64,000 nt of DNA from Macrosoma leucophasiata (Eukaryota > Arthropoda > Insecta > Lepidoptera > Hedylidae). The stretch is taken from contig JAWQUS010000023.1 in assembly GCA_036365455.1 (NCBI GenBank), positions 8,246,001 through 8,310,000 on the forward strand. The letters run 5' to 3'. A program made the translations under genes and the position numbers. The notes beneath the pieces were generated by a model. That model saw only the letters and a list, made by a program, of their open reading frames with translations, was not told the origin of the DNA and searched no databases. Positions 42,741 to 54,423 of this stretch are shown one piece after another; position 1 is the stretch's first letter; each line of letters opens with the position of its first letter.

Positions 42741-44168
42741 CTTAAGAAACATTCAATGTTGTAGAAATTTGTGATGTGCTAAGATTACTACTCCAAACGT
42801 GCCAGGAAGTCGCATTAGAAAACCATGATTGAAATATCTGACCTTCCAAGCATTGCCGCAGATAATAGAACTTATTAAGCATGCCGAACTTCTTCCGACT
42901 GCGAACGGATTGAAAGTAATCTCTTTGGCAGACATTTTTCAGAGCTCAGCGGCGGAGACGAGGCGACCGCCGCAAGATAACATCTTCGGAGACAGATTGA
43001 AATTTAAAATGCGAAAGCCTCCCCAAAATAACTGCTTAATGGAAACTTTGAAAAGATTCGAAATTAGATGACATATTATTAAGCTATCAGATTTTCCTTT
43101 GAGCCACGGCGAAGTGGAGCTCGCTGAAATAATATAATAATCCTATGATCGTTGCCTCGCTAAGGTTGTTACGCGTGTACGTTTTAGCTCCTGATGTATT
43201 TATACGAATACACAAGTAAGAAGTGGAAAATCGATAGAGGTTATAGTTAGACATAGTGCGCTGTGTGTTCGAATTTCGTGAAATTGGAGGTTTCAATTTA
43301 CGACATACACAAGTCAGCACGTACATACCCTCATAACATAGCACAACAATATAGCACGAGCGTTTGTATTTGAAAGTTGTCAGAAACCGTATGACGGCGG
43401 CACGACTCTACCGGCGATATTAATCAGATGATATGCAATGCGGGCGCACACATGCTCAACTTCAAGATTAGAATTTCTGAGCGAGCTCGTAACAATAATT
43501 GAGTCAGACGAACTGCACTTCGTACTACATTTATTGGTGAACGCGATGAATTTGGCTGGGATTGGAGTTTGGATAGGCGACACGAGATACTATACAGGTA
43601 AGAATATAAATTTAATAGATATAAATTTGGAAAAAGTTTTACGCACCCATTAATATCAACGAAATTGTATCATAAACATCTTAAACCAAGATCTGATAAC
43701 AAGAACGATTAAAAACCTATTGCTCAAATTTTGCAAGTCTTCAATTCAACTACCTATCTAACTTTTATGAGTAGCCAAGATATAATCATATGTAATTAGT
43801 TTTTATTAATTTTTTGTTGACAGAGACCGGTAGAACGCCGCGATGTCTGAGGTTGGAAACACGGAAAAATTATTGAATTGGTTAGGGAAAGGAGTTTATT
43901 ATGATTTATGTGATGAAGATTATGAAAATCGTAAAAAAAACATATATAAATATATATATACATCCTGAATAATGCTACTAAATTTGCCTTGTTCGCGTTG
44001 TGTTCCTTGGGTGCATCCAATACTTTAAGCTCCTAAGCTCTACTAGACCAATAATTCTTCATCGGAAGACGAAATTTCGAGGGACATGTTGCATGTACAA
44101 AGACACAAACGAAACTAGAACGCGAGAATTCGAACGCCACTTGTGTGCGTCGGAAGCGGTCAACGGTC
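42741..44168. other. intronic stretch with exon-like and GC-richer segments
   Basis: 42830-43075 is an 80-codon plus-strand open frame in moderately GC-rich DNA with no recognised motif. 43438-43600 is open and ends at a donor-like ATACAG|GTAAGAAT, but has no matching acceptor in phase and no recognised protein. Both may be conserved noncoding elements. Confidence 0.25.
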
Positions 44169-44175
44169 ACTAGGG

Positions 44176-44846
44176 GTGCGTTCCACTAAGCGTTCACAAC
44201 GATCACGCTCACGACCGCAGTTTTTCCCGTTCCACTTGCTTGTGAGCGTAGAGGTCAATAATACAAATGGCGAGTTAATAAAAAAAATGCAAAAGATTTA
44301 AGAGGTTAGGTTATAATCTGTAAGCCTTGAAAATAAACTTAATTAAATATCGTTTAAATCGATTTATATTGAAAAAATTTATAATTTAATTTTTTGATAT
44401 TTAATAACAGTGGTGTATTTAATTAATTTATGTTCAAATGTAATTAAAATGTCTTTTGCGGCGGCACTTGGATGTTTGGTATACATGTATATTAATTGTA
44501 AACTACAATTAATTTTTCTAAACTTGTTTTACATAATTATATTTACCTGTGGAGGCACGTTGAGCATCCGCTGCAGAAACATTCACTTCTACTAATATAT
44601 CTTTTTCGGCATGAAATAACGTAAGCTTTACGGTCGCCATTTTTTATGTTTTGACTTTTGAAAATGCCGCTAATTTGCTCAACGATCACTTCGACCCACC
44701 TTTTTAGATGGGTCGTCGTGAGCTTCGCGTGAGCGTAATTCATGACGTCATGAGTGACGTTTACGCCGCGACCACAACGACTGCGGTCGTCATGTGGAAC
44801 GACTAAAGGAGCGTTTTGATCGTTGTGAACGCTTAGTGGAACGCAC
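44176..44846 (-). mobile_element. MITE or internally deleted DNA transposon
   Basis: The ends are inverted: gtgcgttccactaagcgttc and acaacgatca on the left, mirrored at 44815-44846. ACTAG flanks both ends (44169-44173, 44847-44851), although two extra g follow the left one. Inner inverted pairs tcacgaccgcagt / actgcggtcgt also occur. The centre holds an exon-like piece (44547-44640, minus). Confidence 0.7.
44547..44640 (-). other. exon-like fragment inside the MITE
   Basis: On the minus strand an ATG (44640) opens MATVKLTLFHAEKDILVEVN then VSAADAQRAST and ends at a perfect donor CACAG|GTAAAT. It is probably the first exon left from the full-length transposon that gave rise to this shortened copy, or a captured host exon. 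I do not recognise the protein family. Confidence 0.4.
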
Positions 44847-44851
44847 ACTAG

Positions 44852-45365
44852 AACGCGGAAATCTGACGGCTATCTGTCTGTGTGGGCTCTTGATGAAATT
44901 TTCAACGACAAGACATGCAAATTGCCAGCGACATTACTTGAAATAATTCACAAATTTCGTCATTCATGACGACCACGACAAATAAAAAATAGGCACAGAT
45001 TTTAATTTATGAAGATTAATGCTTGTACCTACTTAATTCCCTAGGCCAATTAAAGTATCAACTAGAAACCCCGCAGGTTGAGCCAATATATTTTGATGAC
45101 TCCCCCTGATGAGACAATAAATACTTGGGGACTTTAGTGTTTCATTGTACTATTTTAAGTTTTAATTATCATTGACAGTCAAGAATTTTAACTAATTCAT
45201 TGTTTTTGGATAAATAAAGCAGCAATTAAGCCTGCATATTTGACATTGAAGGTAAGTGAAGGTGTATGAAGTGAACTCCTGAGCCAACCTCTTTACCGAA
45301 AAATATTTTCTTAAAAAATAACTACTATCAAAGGTGGAGTGGAGTCAAGAGTCTTCAGACTCAGT
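44852..45365. other. unassigned intronic stretch
   Basis: Nothing recognised. Confidence 0.5.
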
Positions 45366-45375
45366 ACACAAGTAT

Positions 45376-45535
45376 GCAAATAAGAAGGCACAGGAGCTGT
45401 GTAAGGACTAGATATTCGACGCTCCACGTTCTCTGCCTACTTCGTAAGGGAATTGCTGTGAAGGTACATGATCGTATATTACATAACTCCTCGCCTGAAA
45501 TCCCTGAAGGGGTAGGCAAATGTAAATGCATGCAT
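45376..45535 (-). mobile_element. two repeat tails, reversed
   Basis: 45376-45480 (gcacaggagctgtgtaagga, gacgctccacgttctctgcc) is the CAGATATCCCGG family on the minus strand. 45490-45535 (ccctgaaggggtaggcaaat, gtaaatgcatgca) is the tRNA-SINE tail, also reversed. Confidence 0.5.
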
Positions 45536-45559
45536 TGGCTACTTTTTGACCCACCTGTA

Positions 45560-45645
45560 TCCCTCGTAACGCTACGTCGTAGACTTCGTAGCATGATGCT
45601 AGGACATCGTAGCGCAAAGCTACGCGGCGCAGTCAATGGACTCTA
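45560..45645. repeat. cluster of CTACG/CGTAG motifs
   Basis: The sequence acgctacgtcgtagacttcg, tagcatgatgctagg, acatcgtagcgcaaagctac then gcggcg contains many short inverted CGTAG/CTACG units and can fold several ways. The same motif occurs in the hairpin at 34467-34507. Confidence 0.45.
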
Positions 45646-45927
45646 CGAGCGAGATTTACAAATCACACTACGAGTTTACTTTGTTTGGGAGTCGAACTAT
45701 TAACGTTTATATTGTTTCAGTTGAGTTTAACTTTTATGTAACTGTACTCTACTTATTTTTTACTTACAAATGTTGTGTCCCAGAGTAAGAATTTTGACAA
45801 TCATGTCTGTGGAACAAAACAAGCGTTGAAAGTTAGACTCCAAGTCAAAGTAAAGTCGAAGTGCAGTCTATAAATAAATTTCACCGTGCAGTCGAAGTGC
45901 AGTTTATAATTTTTTCCAATTAAATAA
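45646..45927. other. unassigned intronic stretch
   Basis: A short direct repeat, agtcgaagtgcagt-tataa, occurs at 45852 and 45890. Nothing else. Confidence 0.4.
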
Positions 45928-47213
45928 TAGGTTGGGGAAAAAGTCTTTTCGCATTATAGTATGTAACTTAACTTGTAATAAAATCTCTTTGGCTGTAGTA
46001 TTTGTATCTGGCTGGTTTTGGTATCATTGAAAGTTAAAATTTTAAAGAACATAATTCCAAATACAAATTAGGCAAATGTGTGATTTTCATTTGTTTTTCG
46101 TACTGTCAAGATGAATGAATTTAATGAAGAAATTCGATAAATTTTAAAATTTTTCTACAAAAAAGGTAAAAATGCAATGCAAGCCGCGAAAAAAATTTGC
46201 GATGTTTATGGACCTAGTGCAGTGTTTGTGAGAGTAGCACAAATTTGGTTTAAGCGTTTTCAATCCGGAAATTTTGATGTCAAAGATGCACCTCGCTCTG
46301 GTCGCCCTATTACGGATAAAATGGATGCCATTTTTTAAAAAGTGGAGCAAGATCGACATATCAGTCGTTACGACGTAGATGAAGAACTGAGAATTGATCA
46401 CAAAACAGTTTTGGCGCATTTGAAAAAAGCTGGGTACAAAAAAAAACTTGATATTTGGGTACCTCACGAGCTCACTGAAAGAAACCTAATGAACCGTGTA
46501 CTCATTTGTGATTCTTTATTACGACGTAATGAAACCGAATCATTTTTGAAGAAGCTGATAACTGGTGATGAAAAGTGGATCACGTACGACAAGAACGTGC
46601 GAAAAAGGTTGTGGTCAAAGGCCGGTCAGGCTTCACAGAATGTGGCGAAACCCGGGTTAACTCGCAATAAGGTGATGTTGTGTGTGTGGTGGGATTAGAA
46701 GGACATTATTCATTATGAGCTATTACCACCAGGCAGGACTATCGATTCTGAACTCTACTGAGAACAACTGATGAGATTAAAGCAAGAAGTTGAGAGAAAG
46801 CGGCCGGAATTGATCAACAGAAGGGGTGTGGTGTTTCATCATGATAACGCTGGACCTCACACATCTATAGACACTCATCAAAAATTAAGAGAGTTTGGCT
46901 GGGATGTGTTAATGCATCCGCCGTATAGTCCCGACCTTGCACCTTCAGATTTCAACCTGTTTCGGTCTCTTCAGAATTCTTTATGCAATGTTAGGTTAAC
47001 ATCACGAGAGGACTGCCAAATCTACTTGTCGCGGTATTTTGATGAGAAGTCCCAAAATTTTTATAGCAATGGGATCATGTCCCTACCTACAAGATGGCAA
47101 AAGGTTATCGAACAAAATGGTACATACATACTTTAGTTAAATTTAAATAAACTATATTAAAAAATGTTTTGAATTATCTTAAAAAATGCGAAGAAACTTC
47201 TTTCCCAACCTTA
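45928..47213 (+). mobile_element. mariner element 2, decayed
   Basis: Left end ggttggggaaaaagtctttt, right end (inverted) aggttgggaaagaagtttc, flanked by TA. At about 1286 bp it is a full-length mariner. It belongs to the same subfamily as 32235-33578. Confidence 0.9.
46111..47136 (+). pseudogene. mariner transposase (D,D34D), broken copy 2
   Basis: ATG at 46111. The helix-turn-helix region is intact apart from an early TAA (about 46138). Further stops lie at 46336-46338, at 46696-46698 (W to stop after CVWWD) and at about 46759 (C to TGA). The catalytic blocks are readable: TGDEKWITYDKNVRKRLWSK, HDNAGPHTSIDTHQKLREFG and YSPDLAPSDFNLF, with 34 residues between the second and third Asp. The C-terminus matches copy 1 to the stop at 47136. 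Full length would be about 340 residues. Inactive. Confidence 0.9.
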
Positions 47214-47774
47214 TATGTGGAAATTATCTATACTTATAATAAAACTGTAGAAGTGTAAATTCTGTACATTGAAAATATTTAAAAAATAAATACCAGTGGA
47301 TGTTACTAGATCGATACTGAACACAAATATGTAATTAGAAAATTTTTAGTCTGTCTGTCTGTCTGTTTGTTCAAGCATCACATAAAAACGAATGGTCCGA
47401 TTACGATGAAACTTGGTATAATTATACTTTAACGTTTGGCGCACAACACTGGGTATTTTTTATCCCGGAAAAATGTCTGTTTGTCTGTACGTTTGTGCAA
47501 GCTAATTTCAGAAATGACTTATCCGATTTGCAGTTTTCATTAATATATTGTGGTAAGTTTTCCTTAATATTTAGTGTTTGTTTCATGTCAATCGGTTCAG
47601 ATCTTTTTAAGGTGTAATTACTTACACTTATACTTTTACTTATTAAAGTAAATTTTTAGTGTTTTTAGGTCTTATGTTGTGTACCTTCCAACAAATGTAA
47701 TTTTTATGCCATTTTTTGTACGGGACCCTTCGTGCACGAGTTCGACTCGCACTTGGCCGGGTTTTTCTCTGTTA

Positions 47775-47960
47775 GTAACATTAAGCATACCGCAAAGCAA
47801 CGTCCCGGCATAAAACAATCGCCGCTATGATCACTATTCAGCATGCCAAGCGTGGCAATTATGGCGTATTCTTTCCTTATGACGCACAACACTTTTAGGA
47901 GCATCTTCGGGAAAGGCCTTTTCCAGCGGAGACGGATGGACGTCTTTCGGATTTAATTAT
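47775..47960 (+). mobile_element. SINE-like repeat, RTE-associated
   Basis: aaacaatcgccgctatgatc, gccaagcgtggcaattatgg, acgcacaacacttttaggag and ccttttccagcggagacgga, then gatgatggtgatgg running into the GGT satellite. Confidence 0.55.
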
Positions 47961-48345
47961 GATGATGGTGATGGTGGTGGTGGCATTGGTGGTGTTGGTA
48001 GTGGTGGTGGTGGTGGTGGTGGCTTTAGTGTCGTTGGTGGCATAAGTGTTGTTGGTAGTGGTGGTAGTGGTGGCGTTGGTGTCGTTGGTGGCATAGGTGT
48101 TGTTGCTGACTCTGATGGTGGTGTTGGTGGCGTGGTGGTGTTGGCGGTGGTTTTTAGTGGCAATGGAGGCATTCGTTGTGGTGGTGGTGGTGGTTTTGGT
48201 GGCGTTTGTGTCATTGGTGGCATTGGTGGCGTAGGCGTTTGGTTGATGGTGATGGTGTTGATGGCGTTGGTGGCGATTGTAGTAGCGGCGGTGGTGGAGG
48301 TGGTAGTGATGACAGTGATGGTGGTGGTGGTTTTTGTGGCATTAG
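47960..48345. repeat. GGT/GGC-rich satellite
   Basis: About 385 bp of ggtggt, ggcgtt and ggcattggtgg units. It probably expanded from the (gatgatggtgatggtgg) tail of the preceding SINE. The long frames on both strands (poly-Pro or poly-Gly/Val) are artefacts of the repeat. Confidence 0.9.
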
Positions 48346-49020
48346 TGGGTAAAAATGCACAACGTCAATATTCAATTTTTCTCTTCTGCCGTCTCTTACG
48401 GAGTGCATAGATCTTTCCTTTATCTTTCATTCTCTGTTAGAAGCACTAATTGACTGAAACTTTACAAAAGTTTATAATAATTTTCTATAAAAAAATATTA
48501 TGCATAGAAGTTTAAAATGGCCTTTTCGAAAATACGATTCAGCATAGGATGGATGCACGCTTAAACACAATTAGCAATTTTTCGCAATCCTAACAGAGTT
48601 TGTGCTTTCATCTCCGATGGCCATACGTCTGATATCGTGTACAGAGAAGCATTGCTGCAAAGTAGATATTTTTAGCTACCCAAAAGTGTTTTTGATCCAA
48701 AATTAACCAAAATGTATATCCAAAAGCGCTGCCCAAAGTCCCAAAGCCACTATTCCACGCAAACAAAGTAAACGCGGGCACAGCTAGTCAGTAATAAAAC
48801 CGTACTCGCACACGGAGAGGTCCGTTTGTTCCCGTTGGGTACGGAACGCTAAAAAGACTTTTTTGGACTACAATAATAAAACAAATACATCACATTTCTT
48901 GCATTTACTGCATTACTCACTGTTGTAGACCGCCCGGGCCCAAAAACTTGACGAGAAATTGCAATATATTTTAAAAGAGGTACACAATGCGAATGTAGAT
49001 TGAATTTAATGGAATGTAAC
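48346..49020. other. stretch ending in a Helitron-like 3' end
   Basis: Besides the CTAG end at 48770-48787, nothing is recognised. Confidence 0.4.
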
Positions 49021-49029
49021 TTGAATTAA

Positions 49030-49215
49030 ATGAAGAGGCCCCATGACGATCATGACTGACCAAATAGGTCGAGTACTGTCCGAAGGTGGGGTTACGAGTC
49101 TTAAGAATCGGAGTGCATGTATGAAGAGACTGATGAATAAAGAAAAGGCATGGGAGATGTGTAAGACTCGGAATATTTGGCACTTCACACTTTCTGTCTA
49201 CCCCATAAGGAACTT
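49030..49215 (-). mobile_element. interspersed repeat (CAGATATCCCGG family), full-like copy
   Basis: Minus strand: gccaagttccttatggggta, gacagaaagtgtgaagtgcc, cagtctcttcatacatgcac, tcgtaaccccaccttcggac. It is the longest copy here. Confidence 0.5.
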
Positions 49216-49449
49216 GGCATGAAGATACATACATATATTTTAAATTCGTGAAATGTCAAAATGGAAATAGAAAGAAAGAAAATTTAATTAATTTTTTGAC
49301 ACTCAATGCATCACTAAATACCTACATAAATAAATAAAGGAAAAAAAATCACGATGGTGCATGTGTGAGACCAAAAAAATGGTACCCGTCTCAGCTGATT
49401 GCTATAGTTCTGGTAAAATATATTTTTTTTTACATATTTAAAACTCACT

Positions 49450-49625
49450 AGGTTTTATACCTGTGTTGTGGGTGCTGTTGTTCACACACAACACATACAC
49501 AAATACCCAGACCCAAAACAAATATCTGTAGGCCACATAAATATTTGTTAATGTACGGGGATCGAACCCGTAAGCCTCGGATCAAACGGTCGTCACACAC
49601 CGCTGGACCAACTGGCTCGGCAACA
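49450..49625 (-). mobile_element. second type of tRNA-derived SINE
   Basis: The minus-strand head gttgccgagccagttggtcc then agcggtgtgtga is an A-box region and cttacgggttcgatccccgt a B-box. It continues aacaaatatttatgtggcct and ttttgggtctgggtatttgt. It differs from the SINE at 39076. The adjacent bases look like a reduced SINE tail. Confidence 0.65.
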
Positions 49626-49925
49626 TTACAATGAATTTCTAGTACATAATACAGGATATAACACAACTTGTTATATAATTTTCTATTCTGCGAATTTGTT
49701 GAACGCCCGGGTCGATAAATAGCAGCTAAGCAACAGGTACCTGCGTCTAACGCTGCGTGGTGGCCTCTGGTACTTTATTTCTTTATTGACCTATGACATT
49801 TTAGTATTAGGCCGTTAACATATTTTCCGGAAATGTTATTGTCTAAAATTAAGTGCAGTTATAATTCTTACTGCTGACTGTTATATTTTTAAAATGGTAA
49901 TATTTTATCGTAAACAAACCAAAAC
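49626..49925. other. unassigned intronic stretch
   Basis: Nothing recognised. Confidence 0.5.
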
Positions 49926-49929
49926 TTCA

Positions 49930-50125
49930 CAAAGATTGTACGTAACCTGTCTGTATTCTTCGAAAGGGTAGGCAGAGGTAGTTGTATGCATTCAAGCACA
50001 CCTACATGCAACCAGTTACGTTTTGATCTATGTAATAGGCAGCATGCCTTAATAAACATCGGTCATCCGAAGGTGGCATTGAGGATCTTCTTAAAACTGG
50101 GAAAAACCCAATAGCACTTCCCTCC
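49930..50125 (-). mobile_element. tRNA-SINE body and tail, reversed
   Basis: cttcgaaagggtaggcagag, ttgtatgcattcaagcac and cgaaggtggcattgaggatc then ccctccgacccgggtacc. This is similar to the tail of 39076-39355 on the opposite strand. Confidence 0.45.
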
Positions 50126-50143
50126 GACCCGGGTACCAAACCC

Positions 50144-50296
50144 ATCATTTCAGCCAAAAGACGTCCACTGCGTAACAAAGGCCTCCCCCAAAGATTACCA
50201 CAACGAACGGTCCTGGGCCGCCCTCATCCAGCGATTGCCCGCGACCACCAGGTCGACGGTCCATCTTGTGGGGGGCTTGCCTACGCTTCGTCAATA
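50144..50296 (-). mobile_element. RTE LINE 3' end fragment
   Basis: The plus strand, catcatttcagccaaaagac, gtccactgcg, cggtcctgggccgccctcat and gtcgacggtccatcttgtgg, is the reverse of the end of the RTE at 36196-37334. It covers the C-terminal TRWTDDLV...AARDRSLW...EAF region. Confidence 0.8.
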
Positions 50297-51120
50297 GTGG
50301 TATAAAAAAAATATTTAATTCTAACGCGTTGCTCACACCGATGAAGGGAGATCGGACTCGCTTGTTTTTTATTTCTTGCGCGGCAATGGCTTCCACATTT
50401 ATTGTTGGCATAAAGACGTTTGCCGGGTCAGTTATGCTTATAAAGTTTAAAATGTGCACGACAATGAATGATAAAAATAAATATTTTTTCGTAAACACCA
50501 TCACGTTAGGTAGCCAAATAATAAAAAGTAGAGAACCAACAACTATTTAGGAACAACAACAGAGTAAAATAAAAATTAGATTATAATTTAAGAATGAGAA
50601 TGGGACACCCTCAGTAAAACGACTCTCGTCTCAATCCTCAGCTTCATACTACAGCGATGTGGCATCAATTCCTTCTTTTCCACTCACACAAAAGATGGTT
50701 CCACTAAAAGCTTTGCAGGAAAGAGAGACATCGTCGGAGGCGGACGAAATCCAGTATTAAATGGGTCAAAAGTATTTGTACTACATGAGCACAAGCACCG
50801 TTAGTGGAGTGGGCGGCGGCGTCTGCTAGGCGCAACAGGCGACGCCCTCCCTCCGCGCAACAGGCTCCGCGACTTACTTGTTGAATCGACCGACCTACTA
50901 ACGTTTCAATGAAGACGCTTGACTCGATATTATTGCGACACGAATAGGAACGGATATGACGGGTCCGAGTTGCCGAATTATTTCGTGGCGCCGGATCGTC
51001 GAGCTGGGCTTTAGAATAGTTTTGGGACAGTTATGGCTAAATTGGTGTTTGCCTACGATCTTTATGAATCAAGACTGATTGTTTGTTAGTAGTGTGACGA
51101 ATATTGTTGCTGGTTATCAT
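50297..51120. other. intronic stretch with a GC-rich island
   Basis: 50775-51010 is strongly GC-rich (gtgggcggcggcgtctgcta, ggcgcaacaggcgacgccct, ggcgccggatcgtcgagctg), with an internal imperfect repeat ggcgcaacaggc / gcgcaacaggct. Candidate conserved noncoding element. The rest is unassigned. Confidence 0.4.
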
Positions 51121-51124
51121 GACA

Positions 51125-51322
51125 TTTTTTAAAATAAAAATGTATCACCGAAATGTCGGTGAGCGCATTACTTCCGAACGACTGCACCGAATGGGATAAA
51201 TCTTTAGATATGGATAATTCTATAGCGTGTTCGTTATTGTCAGAAGAAAGTTTATATGAAAAAATATTTTAAAATATAATATAATTGCATATGGCGGTAC
51301 AAAGCTCGCAGGGACAGCTAGT
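51125..51322 (+). mobile_element. Helitron-like 3' end
   Basis: accgaaatgtcggtgagcgc, gcaccgaatgggataaatct and atggcggtacaaagctcgca then gggacagctag. The CTAG end and the 'cgcagggacagctag' form are those of other Helitron-like ends here. Confidence 0.4.
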
Positions 51323-52275
51323 TTTTGATATAAGAAAAAAGGCTTTCACAAATAACCTCAGATCCTACGGACAGTGTGCTTATTTATTCTTCAAGAACAA
51401 CAATTTAGTAAAATTCACTTACATATAATATTTTTTTTAATGTCCCAAAAAAAATAAAGAATTCTCTACTTTTTATCCATTGGTAGCATATAGAATATAC
51501 TAGGAGGTGATATGTCTCAGGATACATTAACGTAAAATAAATCTAAATTAACTTTCTTATTTTTATTTTTTTTGTACATTGTTTGCTTGGTTTGAAATAG
51601 AAGATAAATCAAAAATGAGCGGCACCAAATAAGTATGCTAGAGTTAATTTGAGTAAGACATAAAACAAAAAAGATAAATATTATCGGACGGTCGATACGC
51701 TACTATACTAACAAGTAAAATTATTTCCACCCAACCACTTCTTATCCCATACCAAGAGTGGTGTTCAGAGGAACGTCTGAAATTATCAGTAAGATACCAC
51801 TTTCCAAACGTTTTTTATGTAAATAATAAAGAAATATTAGTTAAACAAAGTTGTTAACAATATGAGTTGTGGGAAATTCATTTTAAGTTGTAGTAACGTG
51901 AATAGCAACTTTGCGTTCTCAAGTGAAACATTATCTGTTAAAAGGTTATAATTCCACGTATCAATAATAAATACAACAAGTGCGTTTTCAAGGAAGCACC
52001 AAGTCATGTGTTCCGAGCTCCTGCATTTTCCAAGTACTTTAGATCCTTCTCTTCACCGTACATTTGCGCTTCACGACTCATCGGTAATGATGTACTCGCA
52101 ATTCAGTATATCGGGAACTATTCAACTATTTATTGCAACTAGTTTTACATTGACAGTAAGATCGTATAAACTTAACGTTTTGTTTATGAAAAAAACATCT
52201 ATGACCTTAAAATTTTATGTCAGTCTTACGGTGAAAGAATACGGAAGTCTTTTCGCATGTTAGCAAAATGAATGT
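51323..52275. other. unassigned intronic stretch
   Basis: AT-rich. The 85-codon frame near 52006-52263 has no recognised motif. Confidence 0.45.
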
Positions 52276-52278
52276 ATA

Positions 52279-52512
52279 GGTCGCGCCACGTAAAAAGAAC
52301 GCTGGAAGAAAGTAGAAGGGATGTGTTCGCGCATCGGTACACTCGGGCACGAAAGTACTAGCCCTATTGGTTTATTTTTGATCTAGCTTTCGCTTGCGGT
52401 TTTGTGGATTGGTAGGCAGATTGAAAACTATATTACATAGAATAACATAAAATGAAATAAAAACACATGACGCGCAGCTTGACCGCCAGCGTTCTTTTTA
52501 CCTGGCGCGACC
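52279..52512. mobile_element. MITE, 234 bp
   Basis: Ends ggtcgcgccacgtaaaaaga and (inverted) ggtcgcgccaggtaaaaaga, continuing acgctgg. TATA/TA flanks both sides. No coding capacity. Confidence 0.75.
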
Positions 52513-52857
52513 TATATCTTACTCGATGTCAGCGTAGACATAGGTCATGTAGAATACATGACATGATCGGTAGACAGCCGCAAATGTTCGTTTACAAACT
52601 AAATACTCATTGCTCCTTCATTTTAATATCTATAACCAGAGATTAAAATTTAGATTTTTTTTTTAATAACATAAAGTCCTAGTTTTGAACCTTATTAAAA
52701 TTACAATCTAGCCTAAAAGACTAATAAGCAATTTTATGTTAACTTAAACTTCTAATAAAATTATTCCACTGGCACTTTCTTAGTATGTCTTAAGGGGAAG
52801 TCACTTTGTTCGTGCGATTATGCAAAATAAGTCACTTACACTAATTTTGTTTTAACA

Positions 52858-54423
52858 CTACACTAACTCAAAAGGTTTAGTTCTCTTAAGTCTTCTCACT
52901 AGGTTTGTGTTGTCGAGGAGCTGGATAGCCTCAATATTCACATGATGGTGAAGCCTTTTTTCATGAGCTTCGGCGTATCTTCTGATAACGTTATCTACGA
53001 AATCAATTTTGAGGTCCCGATGGAGATCGTTATTGCGTACATAACAGGGCAAGGCGCATTTACAATGTCTCTGGGCACTTTATTCTGGAATCGTTGTATT
53101 ATTTGTAAATTACTCTTTTTGGCACAACCCCACAGCTGAATACCATAAGTCCATACTGGCATGAGGACTTGCTTATACAATAATATTTTATTGTGTATCG
53201 ACAGCGGAGAGTATCTTCCGAGAAGCCAATACAGCTTATTATAGCGAATACCTAGCTCTTCGCGCTTCTTCTTGACGTGAGCTTTCCAACTTCGCAACTT
53301 AGCGTCAAGCGTCATACCTAGGTATTTAGCTGTGTTCGCATATAGTATTTGTTTACCATTAATATATAACGGGTGATATTGTGGTCTTTTGTTAGTGAAG
53401 TCGATATGGGTCGACTTCGTTTCATTTAGCTGGATGCGCCATTTTGTAGTCCAGTTATGTACAACATTAAGAGCCTCTTGGACTTTTTCTCCTGCTTCTT
53501 CGTGACTTTGGCCTGTGGCCATTATAGCAGTGTCATCAGCGAAGGTAGCAATTATATTATTCTCTAAATTTGGGATATCGCATGTGTATAACAGGCACAG
53601 GACCGGACCTAAAACACTACCTTGTGGCACCCCAGCTTTTATTTCTTTGAGTTCAGAATAAGCATTTTCTTGTCTCACTCTAAATGCTCTGTTTGTTATA
53701 TATGATTCTAATATGTCTCCGAATTGTATAGGCAACATAGTTCTGACTTTATAAATAAGACCTTCATGCCAGACTTTATCAAAAGCTTGTGCCACATCTA
53801 AAAATACTGTTGCACAAACTTTCATGTCTTCTAGAATGTTTTTCTCTGAATCCAAACTGGTGCTCAGGAATAAGGTTTTTGGCATCCAGTAGTGGTTTCA
53901 AACGTTTTAGAAGAAGTTTCTCGAACAGTTTTGGAATAACCGGCAATAGGGAAATTGGTCTATACTATGTTGCTTCATGAGGTGGCTTGCCAGGCTTTGC
54001 TATCATTATTACTTCTGCCACTTGCCACAAATCAGGTACATATCTTATTCTGAATGCAGCATTTATTAGAGTTGTCAATTTCACGATAGCTTTTCGAGGT
54101 AGATTATGCAGGATTTCTCCTGTTATCAAATCATATATTGAACATTTTTTTGGGCTAATATTTGTTTTGATTGCTTTGATTACCTCATTTGGCGTCACAA
54201 GTTTTACAATTAGCTCTTCTTGGATAAAGTTTGCCTCAGGAAGATCATTTGATTGGTTTTCATTTGGCTTAAAGATATTTTTAAGATGCTCTGCAAACCC
54301 TTTGGCTTTTTGTTGGTTGTTAATAGCCCATGTTCCATTTACACCCCTAATTGGTGGGATATGTAATACCGGTCTGTTTAAATTTTGAGGCTTTCCAGAG
54401 TGAATAATCGGTGCTGCGATCAC
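52858..54423 (-). pseudogene. Jockey reverse transcriptase domain, broken
   Basis: In order on the minus strand: LINAAFRIRYVPDLWQVAEV and IMIAKPGKPPHEAT, then a stop within [23 protein letters not shown], a small deletion with frame change near 53885, then [40 protein letters not shown], the catalytic FADDTAIMA, LNETKSTHIDFTNK, YLGMTLDAKLRSWKAHVKKK and LLYKQVLMPVWTYGIQLWGC. The C-terminal part (52858-53052) is in another frame and ends KRTKPFELV. FADD is intact, but the reading frame is broken at least three times. Confidence 0.9.

Larger units (their letters stand above)
47227..48787 (+). mobile_element. Helitron-like segment (boundaries tentative)
   Basis: Begins A|TCTATACTTATAATAAAACT, where Helitrons start with TC after an A, and ends gcgggcacagCTAG|T, as Helitrons do. 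The 5' part has agtctgtctgtctgtctgtt and acgatgaaacttggtat, typical of lepidopteran Helitron-like repeats. Inside lie an unrelated end (47725-47765, gcacgagttcgactcgcact), an RTE-associated SINE and the GGT satellite, so it may be several elements side by side. No Rep/helicase gene is present. Confidence 0.35.

Noticed and set aside
47957..48410. Proline-rich and glycine/valine-rich proteins in the GGT region
   Set aside because: The frames are open on both strands only because the DNA is a simple repeat. There is no start context or splice support.
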